From assembly GCA_002406115.1 (NCBI GenBank), contig DHNC01000035.1:62473-126472 (forward strand): DNA of 64,000 nucleotides, in the 5' to 3' direction. Each line of letters starts with the position of its first letter. Position 1 is the first letter of the stretch. Positions 28,546 through 38,208 of this stretch are shown here, one piece after another. Source of the stretch: Christensenella sp. UBA4626 (GTDB lineage Bacteria > Bacillota > Clostridia > Christensenellales > UBA1242). Below the pieces are notes generated by a model that was not told where the DNA came from, did no database searches, and saw only the letters and a program-made list of their open reading frames with translations. Both the position numbers and the translations under genes were made by a program.

Positions 28546-28581
28546 TTGACGGTCCGCTACCGACCAAGGCAAGAACGTCAA
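28546..28581 (+). ncRNA. Candidate L19 leader (autoregulatory 5' UTR of rplS)
   Basis: Starting at about the predicted transcript end, TTGAC (28546-28550) pairs with GTCAA (28577-28581). An inner hairpin GGTC/GACC (28551-28554, 28562-28565) stacks on it. A compact two-helix structure directly before rplS is what is known as the L19 leader in Bacillota. The assignment is by position and shape, not by a covariance search. Confidence 0.55.
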
Positions 28582-28596
28582 ATTTAGGAGGTAACT

Positions 28597-28941
28597 ATGA
28601 ACATTATCGACCAAATCGAGAAAGAGCAATTGCGCAATGACATCACTCCTTTCAATATTGGTGACACCGTACGTGTAAACGTTAAGGTCAAAGAGGGTGA
28701 CAAGGAACGTATCCAAGCATACGAAGGCGTTGTAATTGCAAGAAAAGGTGCTGGCGTTCGTGAAACATTCACAGTTCGTCGTGTATCATTCGGCATCGGT
28801 GTTGAAAGAACTTTCCCACTTCACAGTCCACGTATTGACAAAATCGTGGTTACAAGAAAGGCAAAAGTTCGCCGTGCTAAAATCTATTATATTAGAGATC
28901 TTTCAGGTAAAGCCGCAAAAGTTAAAGAAGACAAGAGATAA
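28597..28941 (+). CDS. rplS: 50S ribosomal protein L19
   Basis: A 114-residue L19: [33 protein letters not shown], then [27 protein letters not shown]. It sits at the 30S-50S interface. Ribosome site AGGAGG. It is detached from its usual place after trmD and has its own promoter, leader and terminator. Confidence 0.96.
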   Translation: MNIIDQIEKEQLRNDITPFNIGDTVRVNVKVKEGDKERIQAYEGVVIARKGAGVRETFTVRRVSFGIGVERTFPLHSPRIDKIVVTRKAKVRRAKIYYIRDLSGKAAKVKEDKR

Positions 28942-28957
28942 TTTGTCTTCTTTTTTT
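28924..28957 (+). terminator. Terminator of rplS
   Basis: AAAGAAGACAA/TTGTCTTCTTT with an 8-nt loop and T-tract. The left arm is within the last codons of rplS. Confidence 0.88.
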
Positions 28958-29056
28958 GCACTCTTTTTACTCTCTTTTATGGCAAAAATGCTCAAACCGA
29001 CTTATATAATAGATTGATTGCTCTAAAAAAATTTGTTCAAAAAAAAAGGAAATTTT

Positions 29057-29554
29057 ATGGATTTAAAAATTGCTATCAAAGACCAAAGATTTAAAGTGAG
29101 GGTGGCGGGAATGATTGTTCACGACAACAAATTGCTTGTTTGCAAAATTATGAACGACCATTTCTATTGCTTGCCAGGTGGGCATTGCCACATGTTTGAA
29201 ACCAGTCACCAAGCCATGGTTAGAGAAATTAAAGAAGAAACTGGCTTGGATGTCAAAGTTGAAGAACTATCCGCATTTATCGAAAACTTATTCACCTCCG
29301 AAAACAACGAAAAATTCCACGAACTTTGCTATATTTACCGCTTGTCACCAATATCTTTACCAGCGGACAAAGCAAAGGACTGGCACGTTGTTGAATTTGA
29401 CGATGGCATTTATAAAGACCTCGACTTTAAATGGATTGATATAGACAAACTAAACGAATACGACATTCGCCCGGTTGCAATCAAACAAATCATCAACAAA
29501 AAAGGCATCAACCATATCCAAATGATTGATGATCAAGTTGAATTTTTGAACTAA
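29057..29554 (+). CDS. Nudix hydrolase
   Basis: A 165-residue protein with a full Nudix box: GGHCHMFETSHQAMVREIKE then ETGL. The substrate is unknown. The ATG at 29057 has AAAAAGGAAA upstream; a TTG 24 bp earlier is in the A-rich run and unlikely. It is the second Nudix gene within 5 kb and is only distantly similar to the one at 24698. Confidence 0.86.
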   Translation: MDLKIAIKDQRFKVRVAGMIVHDNKLLVCKIMNDHFYCLPGGHCHMFETSHQAMVREIKEETGLDVKVEELSAFIENLFTSENNEKFHELCYIYRLSPISLPADKAKDWHVVEFDDGIYKDLDFKWIDIDKLNEYDIRPVAIKQIINKKGINHIQMIDDQVEFLN

Positions 29555-29599
29555 ATTATTGATTATTGTACAAATTAAAACATTTGTTCGACTTTTCAA

Positions 29600-29629
29600 T
29601 TGACAAATCTTGGAAAATAATGTTATATT
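29600..29629 (+). promoter_or_regulatory. Promoter of comM-dprA-topA
   Basis: TTGACA (29600-29605), 18 bp, TATATT (29624-29629) preceded by TGT. The start codon of comM is 17 bp downstream of the -10. Confidence 0.72.
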
Positions 29630-29646
29630 TGACTTTATAGAGGTGA

Positions 29647-31182
29647 ATGATGCTTGCAAAAATTTTGTCTTTTGGATTGTCTGGGATAAATGGATACCCA
29701 GTTGATATTGAGTTGGATATAAACGCAGGGCTTCCGGGATACGACGTGGTTGGCTTGGCAGACACGGCGATAAAGGAAAGCAAAGAAAGGGTTAAATCCG
29801 CAATAAAAAACAGTACATATAATTATCCGATAAACAAGGTGATAATCAATCTTGCCCCAGCTGACACAAAAAAAGAGGGCAGTATGTACGATTTGCCGAT
29901 AGCGTTGGCTATGCTGATAGCACAAGAGATTTTGCCACAAAAATCGGTTAAGGATTATGTTGTTTTGGGCGAACTCAGTTTGAATGGTGAAATCCGCAAA
30001 CTCAACGGCATTTTGCCAATGCTTATCAGTGCAAAACAAATGGGATACAGCAAGTTTATCATCCCAGAGGACAACGCAATGGAAGCCTCGTTTATAGACC
30101 AAATTCAAGTTTATGCAGTTAAAACACTTAAACAAACAGTTGACTTTTTAAAAGGTGAACTTGTTTTGCAGCCAACCGAAAGCAAAACATTTGAAAGTGC
30201 ATTGAAAGACCATCATTTTTCACATGATTTTGCCTACGTAAAAGGGCAAGCCAGTGCTAAGCGTGCAATGGAGATTGCTGCCGCCGGCGGTCACAATATT
30301 TTGCTTATTGGGCCTCCGGGTGCTGGCAAAACTATGCTTGCAAAATGCTTCCCATCAATCTTGCCGGATTTGACATTTGACGAAAGTTTGGAAGTTACCA
30401 AAATTCACAGCGTGGCAGGCGTTTTGGATGCTCGCAAAGGTATTGTGGTTGAGCGTCCTTTCCGCAGCCCACACCACACAGCAACCTTGATTGCCTTGAC
30501 GGGTGGCGGTCAAAAAGCCAAGCCGGGTGAAATCAGTTTGGCACACAATGGAGTGTTGTTTTTGGATGAAATGCCAGAATATAATCGCAACACGATTGAA
30601 ACGCTTCGCCAACCAATGGAAGACGGATATATAACTGTTGCAAGGAATGCGCTCACAGTGCAATATCCGGCCAATTTTACGCTTGTTGCAAGCATGAACC
30701 CATGTCCATGTGGCTATTACGGCAGCACAACGCACGAATGTAAGTGCAGCCCTGCAACAATACATAAATACCTTTCAAAAATTAGCGGACCTTTGCTTGA
30801 CCGCATAGATTTGCATATTGAGGTTGATAGCGTTAATTATGAAGACCTTACAACCGCAAAACTTGAAGAACCAAGCAGTGAAATCAAAAAACGTGTAAAC
30901 AAAGCAAGGCAAATCCAGTTGGATAGGTTTAAAGATAGCAAAATTTATTCCAACAGCAAGATGAACGAAAAGGAATTTAAAAAATATTGTGCTTTAAACA
31001 AAGAATGCGCTGAGTTGCTTGAACATGCTTTCACCAAACTTAATTTATCCGCACGTGCGTACAATAGGATTTTGAAAGTTGCCCGCACAATTGCCGACCT
31101 TGAAGGCAAAGAAAATATCGAAAAGGCACATATTTTGGAGGCGATTCAATATCGCTCTCTTGACAAAAAATATACGGTTTAA
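29647..31182 (+). CDS. comM: ComM/YifB family Mg-chelatase-like AAA+ ATPase
   Basis: In transformable bacteria ComM helps branch migration of incoming DNA. The N-terminal Lon-like fold (NAGLPGYDVVGLADTAIKES) is followed by Walker A GPPGAGKTML near residue 220, the SPHHTATLIALTGGG insert, Walker B LFLDEMPEY and MNPCPCGYYGS. Length 511 is normal. Its stop overlaps the dprA start. Confidence 0.93.
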   Translation: MMLAKILSFGLSGINGYPVDIELDINAGLPGYDVVGLADTAIKESKERVKSAIKNSTYNYPINKVIINLAPADTKKEGSMYDLPIALAMLIAQEILPQKSVKDYVVLGELSLNGEIRKLNGILPMLISAKQMGYSKFIIPEDNAMEASFIDQIQVYAVKTLKQTVDFLKGELVLQPTESKTFESALKDHHFSHDFAYVKGQASAKRAMEIAAAGGHNILLIGPPGAGKTMLAKCFPSILPDLTFDESLEVTKIHSVAGVLDARKGIVVERPFRSPHHTATLIALTGGGQKAKPGEISLAHNGVLFLDEMPEYNRNTIETLRQPMEDGYITVARNALTVQYPANFTLVASMNPCPCGYYGSTTHECKCSPATIHKYLSKISGPLLDRIDLHIEVDSVNYEDLTTAKLEEPSSEIKKRVNKARQIQLDRFKDSKIYSNSKMNEKEFKKYCALNKECAELLEHAFTKLNLSARAYNRILKVARTIADLEGKENIEKAHILEAIQYRSLDKKYTV

Positions 31183-32264
31183 TGATGACAATTGACGAAA
31201 AAAATATATTATGGTTGGACTTGTTTCCAGCGTTAAGTTATTCAAAAAAAAGGCGTTTGCTTGATACCTTGCCAAAAGGCGTAGATATCAAGGCTTCTTT
31301 TTTGCAAAATGAGGAGATAAAACATATTCTTTCAGATGAAGAATATTTAAAAATGAGCAAAAACCTCGATGAGCAGGCTTTTAACGAAACGATAGATAGT
31401 TTTGCCATGGAAGGCATCCAATTTGTAACTATCTACAACGAAAATTATCCTCATCAGTTAAAAAACATCGCCACGCCGCCGTTATGCTTATATTGCAAAG
31501 GCAATTTGCAGTTATTGCATAGCAATTGCATATCCATTGTCGGCAGTCGTAAACCAACAGATTATGGCATGGTGGTGACGAAGGAATACGCAAAACAATT
31601 TTCCATGTCTGGGCTGACAATTGTTTCTGGCATGGCAGTTGGGGTGGACACTTTGGCACACAAAACCGCTTTGGAAAACGACGGGGCAACTATCGCCGTG
31701 TTGGCGGGCGGTTTTCACCATATTTATCCAACCACAAATATGGGATTGTTTAGGCAACTTACTGAAAACAATTTGGTTATCACCGAAGCAAGCCCAAACA
31801 CTCAACCTTTGGCATATCTTTTTCCTATTCGCAACCGCATAATTGCCGGCTTGGGCATGGCAACTTTGGTAACCGAAGCCGCCGAAAAAAGTGGTTCACT
31901 TTCCAGTTGTAATTATGCCAGCGAGTTCGGACGCAAAGTTTTTGCTGTCCCAGGCAAAATCAACGCACCATATTCAAAAGGTTGCAATATGCTCATTCAA
32001 AAAGGTGAGGCAATAATAACACTGTCCGCAGAGGACATTTTGCAAAATCTTGGCGTGGATATTCAAAAGCAAAAAAACCCTGCCATTCAACTTGACATTA
32101 AACAGCAAATTGTTATAGATTATATCAAGTTTGAAAAAAAGACTTTTCAAGAAATTGCCGATTTTACACACATCCCAGCAAGCGAGTTAAATTCAATTTT
32201 GTTGGAAATGGAACTTGACGGTTTGGTGTATAAACTGGCAAACAACAGTTATATAATGGCATAG
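31182..32264 (+). CDS. dprA: DNA processing protein DprA (Smf)
   Basis: Loads RecA on single-stranded DNA in transformation. The Rossmann-like core has SIVGSRKPTDYG, SGMAVGVDTLAHKTAL, PTTNMGLFRQL and FPIRNRIIAGL. The C-terminal winged-helix region (FQEIADFTHIPASELNSILLEMELDGLV) is present. The start overlaps comM by one base (a second ATG is 3 bp later). comM and dprA together suggest conserved DNA uptake or recombination functions. Confidence 0.95.
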   Translation: MMTIDEKNILWLDLFPALSYSKKRRLLDTLPKGVDIKASFLQNEEIKHILSDEEYLKMSKNLDEQAFNETIDSFAMEGIQFVTIYNENYPHQLKNIATPPLCLYCKGNLQLLHSNCISIVGSRKPTDYGMVVTKEYAKQFSMSGLTIVSGMAVGVDTLAHKTALENDGATIAVLAGGFHHIYPTTNMGLFRQLTENNLVITEASPNTQPLAYLFPIRNRIIAGLGMATLVTEAAEKSGSLSSCNYASEFGRKVFAVPGKINAPYSKGCNMLIQKGEAIITLSAEDILQNLGVDIQKQKNPAIQLDIKQQIVIDYIKFEKKTFQEIADFTHIPASELNSILLEMELDGLVYKLANNSYIMA

Positions 32265-32272
32265 GAGATTTG

Positions 32273-34348
32273 ATGAAGTTAGTACTTATAGAAGGTCCAG
32301 GTAAACGAGAAAGTATAAAAAAATATCTTGGTGACGAATATGTTGTGTTTCCAACAAAAGGTCATGTGAGAGATTTGCCTGCAAAAAGTTTTGCCATAGA
32401 CCTTGAACATAATTATGAACCAACATACGAGATAATTCCAGAAAAAAAGGCTTTGGTGGCGGAACTTAAAAGGCTTGCAGCCAAGGCTGATGCAGTTTAT
32501 CTTGCAACCGACCCGGATAGAGAGGGAGAAGCAATCGCATGGCACCTTGCAACAATCTTGGGGCTGGATAGGGACGCAATGGTTCGTACCGCATTTAACG
32601 AAATCAGCAAAAAAGTGGTAAACGAAAGCATCGCAAATCCAAAACCACTTAACTACGATTTGGTTAATGCCCAACAAGGACGTCGAGTTCTTGACCGCAT
32701 AATGGGTTATCAATTAAGCCCACTTTTAAGCAGAAAAATTCGTGGCAAATTGTCAGCCGGTAGGGTGCAATCTGTCACACTTAAATTGATTGTTGACCGT
32801 GAAAAGGCAATACAAAATTTTGTGCCAGTTGAATACTGGAATATTTTTGCCAACCTAAAAAAAGGCGAGCAAACTTTTAGGTCAGAATTGATACAATATA
32901 AAGACAAAAAGATTGAAGTGCCAAATAAAGAAGCGGCAGATAAAATTTTGTCAGAAACAGAAAATGCGGATTTTGTTGTAAAATCTGTTGACCGCAAAGT
33001 CACTTACAGCAAGCCGTTGCCACCATACACAACCAGTACATTGCAACAAGACGCCATCAAAAAATTGAAGATGACATCTGGTAGTTACACCAAGTGTGCT
33101 CAATCTTTGTATGAAGGTGTTGTGATTGCTGGCGAGGGTAAAACTGCGCTTGTAACATATATCCGTACCGACTCCACTCGTGTTAGTTTGGACGCTCAAT
33201 TTGCAGCAAAGGACTATATTTTAAACAATTATGGCGAGAAATATCATCCGGGCAAATTTAACGAATTTGCTTCAAAAAACAACGTCCAAGATGCACACGA
33301 AGCAATCCGTCCAATCAATTTGAAATACACTCCTGAATATTTAAAAGGCAAAATTGAAGACCAATATTTAAAGTTATACACTTTGGTTTTCAAGCGCTTT
33401 ATTGCCAGCCAAATGAGTTTTGCTCAATATGACAGTTTGACCGTTGACGTAACCGCCAATGACTACAAATTCCGTTCATCTGGCAAAGCATTGATTTTTG
33501 ACGGCTACACAAAAGTTTATAAAGTGCAAGACGAAGACAAAAACGGCATAAATATCCCAGATTTAACCGAGGGCGAAAAGGTTGAAAAAGAAAGCATGAC
33601 AAGTGAACAAAAATTCACAAAGCCACCAGTTAGATTTGCGGAAGATACCATTATTAAAGAGATGGAAGTGCAAGGCATCGGTCGTCCAGCGACATATGCT
33701 TCAACTATTTCCACCTTGTTTAACCGTGAATATATAAAAACAGAAAAGAAATATCTTGTTCCAACTGAGTTGGGCGTTAAAGTTACTGAATATTTGGAAG
33801 AATATTTTGCAAATGTGATGAATATCAAATTCACTGCGGAAATGGAAAAGCAACTCGACGATGTTGAACTTGGCAAGATAAAATGGCAATCAATCGTTGA
33901 CGAATTTTACCAAGATTTCAAAAAACACATGGATTTTGCCAGCAAGCAAATGGGCGTAAATGTTGTAAAATCCGAACCGGTTGCCAGTGATATTAAGTGC
34001 GACAAATGCGGCTCTGTTATGGTGTATCGAGATGGCAAATTTGGCAAGTTTTTGGCTTGTTCAAACTTCCCTCAATGTAAAAACACAAAAAATATAAACG
34101 AACCAGAAATCAAAGTGGAAGAAACAGGCATTTGCCCAAAATGCGGTGGCGTTGTAAGCGCAAAATACAGCAAGCGTGGCAAACTTTTCTTTGGTTGCAA
34201 CAACTATCCAAAATGTGACTACATCTCTTGGGATCTTCCTTTAAAAGAAAATTGCCCAAAATGTGGCAGCCAACTTATAAAACGATTTGGCAAAAACAAA
34301 ACCACAATTTTATGCTCGGGCAAGGGTTGCAATTATGTCAAAGATTAA
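32273..34348 (+). CDS. topA: DNA topoisomerase I
   Basis: Type IA enzyme relaxing negative supercoils. The TOPRIM domain has catalytic Glu7 in LVLIEGPGK and the DPDREGEAIAWH motif. The active tyrosine is Y296 in VTYIRTDSTR. Three C-terminal four-Cys zinc ribbons follow residue 575. The usual VESPAKAKTI start is IEGPGKRESI, an unusual variant that still keeps Glu and Lys. The ATG at 32273 is chosen behind ATAGGAGA. It overlaps trmFO by 14 bp. Confidence 0.95.
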   Translation: MKLVLIEGPGKRESIKKYLGDEYVVFPTKGHVRDLPAKSFAIDLEHNYEPTYEIIPEKKALVAELKRLAAKADAVYLATDPDREGEAIAWHLATILGLDRDAMVRTAFNEISKKVVNESIANPKPLNYDLVNAQQGRRVLDRIMGYQLSPLLSRKIRGKLSAGRVQSVTLKLIVDREKAIQNFVPVEYWNIFANLKKGEQTFRSELIQYKDKKIEVPNKEAADKILSETENADFVVKSVDRKVTYSKPLPPYTTSTLQQDAIKKLKMTSGSYTKCAQSLYEGVVIAGEGKTALVTYIRTDSTRVSLDAQFAAKDYILNNYGEKYHPGKFNEFASKNNVQDAHEAIRPINLKYTPEYLKGKIEDQYLKLYTLVFKRFIASQMSFAQYDSLTVDVTANDYKFRSSGKALIFDGYTKVYKVQDEDKNGINIPDLTEGEKVEKESMTSEQKFTKPPVRFAEDTIIKEMEVQGIGRPATYASTISTLFNREYIKTEKKYLVPTELGVKVTEYLEEYFANVMNIKFTAEMEKQLDDVELGKIKWQSIVDEFYQDFKKHMDFASKQMGVNVVKSEPVASDIKCDKCGSVMVYRDGKFGKFLACSNFPQCKNTKNINEPEIKVEETGICPKCGGVVSAKYSKRGKLFFGCNNYPKCDYISWDLPLKENCPKCGSQLIKRFGKNKTTILCSGKGCNYVKD

Positions 34349-35639
34349 CGTTATAGGCGCAGGTTTGGCAGGGTGCGAGGCGGCTTTATATTTGGCAAGC
34401 AAAGGGCATAAAGTCAACCTTTTTGACATAAAAATCAAGGCAAAAACGCCCGCACATCACAGCGATGATTTTGCTGAAATTGTTTGCAGCAATTCTTTCA
34501 AAAGCGATGACGAAAATTCTGCTTCCGGCTTGTTTAAACGTGAACTTTTGGGCTTGGGATGCACGCTTGTTTCGGCGGCATACAAGTTTAAGGTTCCCGC
34601 CGGTCAGGCACTTGCAGTGGATAGAGAGCAATATTCAAAATACATAACCGATTTAATAAAAAATAACAAAAATATAAGTGTGTTTTGTGAAGATGTCTCG
34701 ACTTTTGAGCCTGACGCAATCACAATCGTTGCAACTGGCCCACTTACAACTCAAAATATGAGCCAAGCCTTGCAACAAAAATTGGGGCAGCAATTCTTTT
34801 ATTTTTACGATGCGGCAGCACCAATTTTGGAGGCTACCAGCATAGATTTAAACAAGGCATTTTTTGCTTCTCGCTATGGCAAAGGGGATGCGGACTATTT
34901 AAATTGTCCGATGAACAAAGAACAATATTTAAATTTCTATCACGAACTTATCAAAGCGCAAAGGGTGGAACTGCACGACTTTGAAAAGAACAACATTTTT
35001 GAAAGTTGTATGCCGATTGAAATCATGGCGGCACGTGGTGAGGATGCAATCCGATTTGGGCCATTAAAACCAGTTGGTTTTACAAACCCACATGACAATT
35101 CCAAACCATACGCCGTTGTTCAGTTGAGAAAAGAAAATAATTGTGCTACAATGTTCAACATGGTTGGTTTTCAAACAAATTTAACCTTTCCAGAGCAAAA
35201 ACGTGTATTTAGCCTAATCCCTGGGCTTGAAAATGCAACATTTTTGCGTTATGGTGTTATGCACACCAACCATTTTGTCAATTTTCCAGCCTGTTTGGAC
35301 AAATTTTCCAGGCTCAAAGCCGATAGCAATATTTTCATCGCTGGTCAATTGAGCGGGGTTGAGGGTTATGTTGAAAGCATCGCAAGCGGACTTTATTGTG
35401 CAATAAACGTCGACCGTATGCTTAAAGGCAAGCAGTTGGTTGAGTTTTCTGCGGACACTGTGATTGGCGGAATGTATAATTATTTGACCAATGCAAACGA
35501 AAAGCATTTTCAACCAATAAACGCAAATTATGGCGTCTTAAATCCTATCATGATGAGGGATAAAGCAGAGCGAAACAAAATGTATCGTGAAAGGTCGATG
35601 AGGGAAATTGAAAGTATAGCAAAGCAATTGAATGACTAA
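34335..35639 (+). CDS. trmFO: tRNA m5U54 methyltransferase (folate- and FAD-dependent)
   Basis: Makes ribothymidine 54 using methylene-tetrahydrofolate. The start INVIGAGLAGCEAALYLASKGHKVNLFD is the FAD-binding motif. EIVCSNSFKS, ETSI-like ILEATSIDLNKAFF and FIAGQLSGVEGYVESIASGLYC are family marks. The start at 34335 removes a 16-residue upstream extension inside topA. Length 434. Synteny topA-trmFO-hslVU as in B. subtilis, but xerC is missing. Confidence 0.94.
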   Translation: MSKINVIGAGLAGCEAALYLASKGHKVNLFDIKIKAKTPAHHSDDFAEIVCSNSFKSDDENSASGLFKRELLGLGCTLVSAAYKFKVPAGQALAVDREQYSKYITDLIKNNKNISVFCEDVSTFEPDAITIVATGPLTTQNMSQALQQKLGQQFFYFYDAAAPILEATSIDLNKAFFASRYGKGDADYLNCPMNKEQYLNFYHELIKAQRVELHDFEKNNIFESCMPIEIMAARGEDAIRFGPLKPVGFTNPHDNSKPYAVVQLRKENNCATMFNMVGFQTNLTFPEQKRVFSLIPGLENATFLRYGVMHTNHFVNFPACLDKFSRLKADSNIFIAGQLSGVEGYVESIASGLYCAINVDRMLKGKQLVEFSADTVIGGMYNYLTNANEKHFQPINANYGVLNPIMMRDKAERNKMYRERSMREIESIAKQLND

Positions 35640-35660
35640 AATTGCATTAAAAGGAGAATT

Positions 35661-36194
35661 ATGGAACAATTTAGAGGTACAACTATTGTGGCAGTAAAGC
35701 GTGACGGCAAAACTGTCATCGCCGGTGATGGTCAAGTCACAATGGGGCAACAAGTTATATTCAAAAGCAGGGCACACAAGGTTCGCCGTTTGTTTGACGG
35801 CAAAGTGGTTGTTGGCTTTGCGGGTGGCACAGCGGACGCCTTTGCAATGTGCGAAGAATTCGAAAAAATGCTTGGCAAATATAGCGGCAGTTTGATGCGT
35901 AGTGCAGTTGAATTTGCAAAAAATATCCGCAGTCAAGGTCACAACAATGCGGAAGCGCTTATGATTGTGGCAGATAAGGAAACTTTGCTTGTTTTGACAA
36001 GTATGGGCGACGTGATTGAGCCAGATGACGGCATTTGTGCTATCGGAAGCGGTGGCAATTATGCTTTGTCGGCAGCAAAAGCGTTGATAAAAAACACAGA
36101 TTTGGATGCAAAGACAATCGCACTCAAAGCCATGGAAATCGCAAGCGACATTTGCGTGTTTACAAACAGCAATTATGTTGTAGAAGAGGTGTAA
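35661..36194 (+). CDS. hslV: ATP-dependent protease subunit HslV (ClpQ)
   Basis: Proteasome-like peptidase. The catalytic Thr follows a six-residue leader (MEQFRG, then [11 protein letters not shown]), so processing at Gly6-Thr7 is expected. [30 protein letters not shown] and [16 protein letters not shown] are conserved. Length 177. It is followed by hslU after 1 bp, its partner ATPase. Confidence 0.95.
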   Translation: MEQFRGTTIVAVKRDGKTVIAGDGQVTMGQQVIFKSRAHKVRRLFDGKVVVGFAGGTADAFAMCEEFEKMLGKYSGSLMRSAVEFAKNIRSQGHNNAEALMIVADKETLLVLTSMGDVIEPDDGICAIGSGGNYALSAAKALIKNTDLDAKTIALKAMEIASDICVFTNSNYVVEEV

Positions 36195-36195
36195 T

Positions 36196-37509
36196 ATGAA
36201 CATTATGACTTGTAAAGAAATTGTATCAAATCTCGACAATTATATTATCGGACAAGCAAAGGCAAAACGTGCAGTTGCAATCTGTTTGCGCAACCGTTAT
36301 CGCCGCAGCCAGTTGGATAAGTCAATTAGTGAAGAAATCACACCAAAAAATATCATTCTTAAAGGCCCAACAGGTGTGGGTAAGACAGAAATTGCTCGCA
36401 GACTTGCCAAACTTGTCAATGCGCCTTTTGTTAAGGTTGAAGCAACAAAATACACCGAAGTTGGCTATGTGGGCAGAGATGTTGAAAGCATGATACGTGA
36501 TTTGGTTGGCGTTGCTGTCCGCATTGTTAGACAAGAACAAACCGACAAAATTAAGGATAAGGCAATTGCAGTTGTCGACAAAAAGATAACAGACATTTTG
36601 TATCCAATCAAAAAAAGCACAAAACCTGAAAATGTCGACACAGAAAATTTCCGTGCGGATTTTTACGCAAACTATAAAGCCGGCAAATATGACAAAGACA
36701 CAATTGACATTGATGTTAAAGACGAACCTCAACAAATGAACCTTATGGACGGCATTGGGGCAGAAATCAACATCGGTCAAATTATGGGCGGCATCATCAA
36801 GGCGCCTCGCAAACTCAAAAAGATGACAGTAGAACGTGCTCGTGAACTTTTGTTGGACGAAGAGTGCGACAAACTTATCGACCCAGACGCAGTAAATAAA
36901 GAGGCAATCTATCGTGCTGAGCAACAAGGCATCATCTTTATTGATGAAATTGACAAAATCGCAGCCAAGAAAAATAATGGTCAAGATGTTTCACGTGAAG
37001 GTGTTCAACGTGATATTTTGCCGATTGTTGAAGGCAGTGTCGTAAACACAAAATATGGTGTAGTTCATACAGACCATATCCTATTTATAGCGGCTGGTGC
37101 ATTCCATATCGCAAGTGTTAGCGATTTGATACCTGAACTTCAAGGTCGTTTCCCAGTGATTGTTGAATTGGACAGTTTGACAAAGGACGACTTCAAAAAG
37201 ATTTTAACAATCCCTCAAAACGCACTTATCAAACAGTATCAAGAATTGTTGCGTGTTGATAACGTTAATTTAACTTTCACCGATGATGCAATTGATGCGA
37301 TTGCAGCCCTTGCCGCTGACGAAAACGAAACAAGCGAAAACATTGGGGCACGCCGTTTGCAAACAATTATGGAAATGCTGCTTGAAGACATTTCTTTCAA
37401 CGCAAGCGACAACAATCCAATGGTTGATGTAACAATCGACAAGCCATTTGTTTTGAATGCAATGAAAGATTTAATCCATACCCACGACTTCAAAAAGTAT
37501 GTTTTGTAA
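36196..37509 (+). CDS. hslU: ATP-dependent protease ATPase subunit HslU (ClpY)
   Basis: AAA+ unfoldase that feeds HslV. It has LDNYIIGQAKAKRAVAICLRNRYRR, Walker A GPTGVGKTEIARR near residue 57, VEATKYTEVGYVGRDVESMIRDLV, an intermediate (I) domain, and GIIFIDEIDKIA. SREGVQRDILPIVEGS and the short C-terminal tail KKYVL that docks into HslV follow. Length 437. The codY gene usual next in B. subtilis is absent. Confidence 0.95.
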   Translation: MNIMTCKEIVSNLDNYIIGQAKAKRAVAICLRNRYRRSQLDKSISEEITPKNIILKGPTGVGKTEIARRLAKLVNAPFVKVEATKYTEVGYVGRDVESMIRDLVGVAVRIVRQEQTDKIKDKAIAVVDKKITDILYPIKKSTKPENVDTENFRADFYANYKAGKYDKDTIDIDVKDEPQQMNLMDGIGAEINIGQIMGGIIKAPRKLKKMTVERARELLLDEECDKLIDPDAVNKEAIYRAEQQGIIFIDEIDKIAAKKNNGQDVSREGVQRDILPIVEGSVVNTKYGVVHTDHILFIAAGAFHIASVSDLIPELQGRFPVIVELDSLTKDDFKKILTIPQNALIKQYQELLRVDNVNLTFTDDAIDAIAALAADENETSENIGARRLQTIMEMLLEDISFNASDNNPMVDVTIDKPFVLNAMKDLIHTHDFKKYVL

Positions 37510-37512
37510 AAT

Positions 37513-38199
37513 ATGACAAACGATTTTGAATTTTTAAAGAGATTTAAATTGATGCTTTCGGCGGAACAGGTTGAAAAACTTGTTTCCACCCGCATCATAG
37601 TTTTTGGCACGGGTGGGGTTGGCAGTGCTGTGTGCAATTTTTTGGTGCGTTCAGGCATTTGTAATCTTACAATCGTCGATTTTGATAGGATTGATATAAC
37701 AAATCTTAACCGTCAACTTGTTGCAAATCAAACCAATGTCGGCAAACTTAAAGTTGAGGAAATGAAAGCCCAACTTTTAAACATCAATCCAAATGCAACA
37801 ATCACCGCAATTGCTGAAAAATACGATGAAAACAGCAATATTGACCTAAGCAATTTTGATATTGTTATTGATTGTATTGACGATATAAAAGCAAAAAAAC
37901 ACCTCATAATGCAGGCAAAAGCAAACAATGTTTACATTCTTTGTGCGATGGGTGCGGGCAACAGATATGCGGAAATCCCTCAATTTGAAGTTGCAGATAT
38001 TTCCAAAACCAGTTACGACCCAATTGCAAAGATATTGAGGAAATTTTGCAGCCAAAACCACATAAAAAAGTTGGATGTGTGTTACACTAAACAAAAAGCA
38101 ACAAAATTCGATTGCAAAACCGTTGCCAGTGTGGTATACTATCCAGTAAATATGGCAACAGTGATTTGTGCCAAGGTTATAACCAAAATTGTTGGGTGA
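37513..38199 (+). CDS. tcdA: tRNA threonylcarbamoyladenosine dehydratase (TcdA, E1-like)
   Basis: ThiF/MoeB-like enzyme that cyclises t6A37 of tRNA. The Rossmann motif GTGGVGSAVCNFLVRSG, DFDRIDITNLNRQ, IDDIKAKKHLI and AMGAGNR are conserved. The length of 228 and lack of extra domains fit TcdA better than MoeB. Starts 3 bp after hslU without a clear ribosome site. mtaB in this window acts on the same nucleotide class (t6A37). Confidence 0.85.
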   Translation: MTNDFEFLKRFKLMLSAEQVEKLVSTRIIVFGTGGVGSAVCNFLVRSGICNLTIVDFDRIDITNLNRQLVANQTNVGKLKVEEMKAQLLNINPNATITAIAEKYDENSNIDLSNFDIVIDCIDDIKAKKHLIMQAKANNVYILCAMGAGNRYAEIPQFEVADISKTSYDPIAKILRKFCSQNHIKKLDVCYTKQKATKFDCKTVASVVYYPVNMATVICAKVITKIVG

Positions 38200-38208
38200 G
38201 GAGGATTT

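Noticed and set aside
35538..36239. 233-residue minus-strand open frame opposite trmFO/hslV/hslU
   Set aside because: Shadow of conserved genes. Cys/His-rich composition comes from reverse reading of Ala/Thr/Met codons.
36322..36984. 220-residue minus-strand open frame opposite hslU
   Set aside because: Antisense shadow of a fully conserved AAA+ gene.
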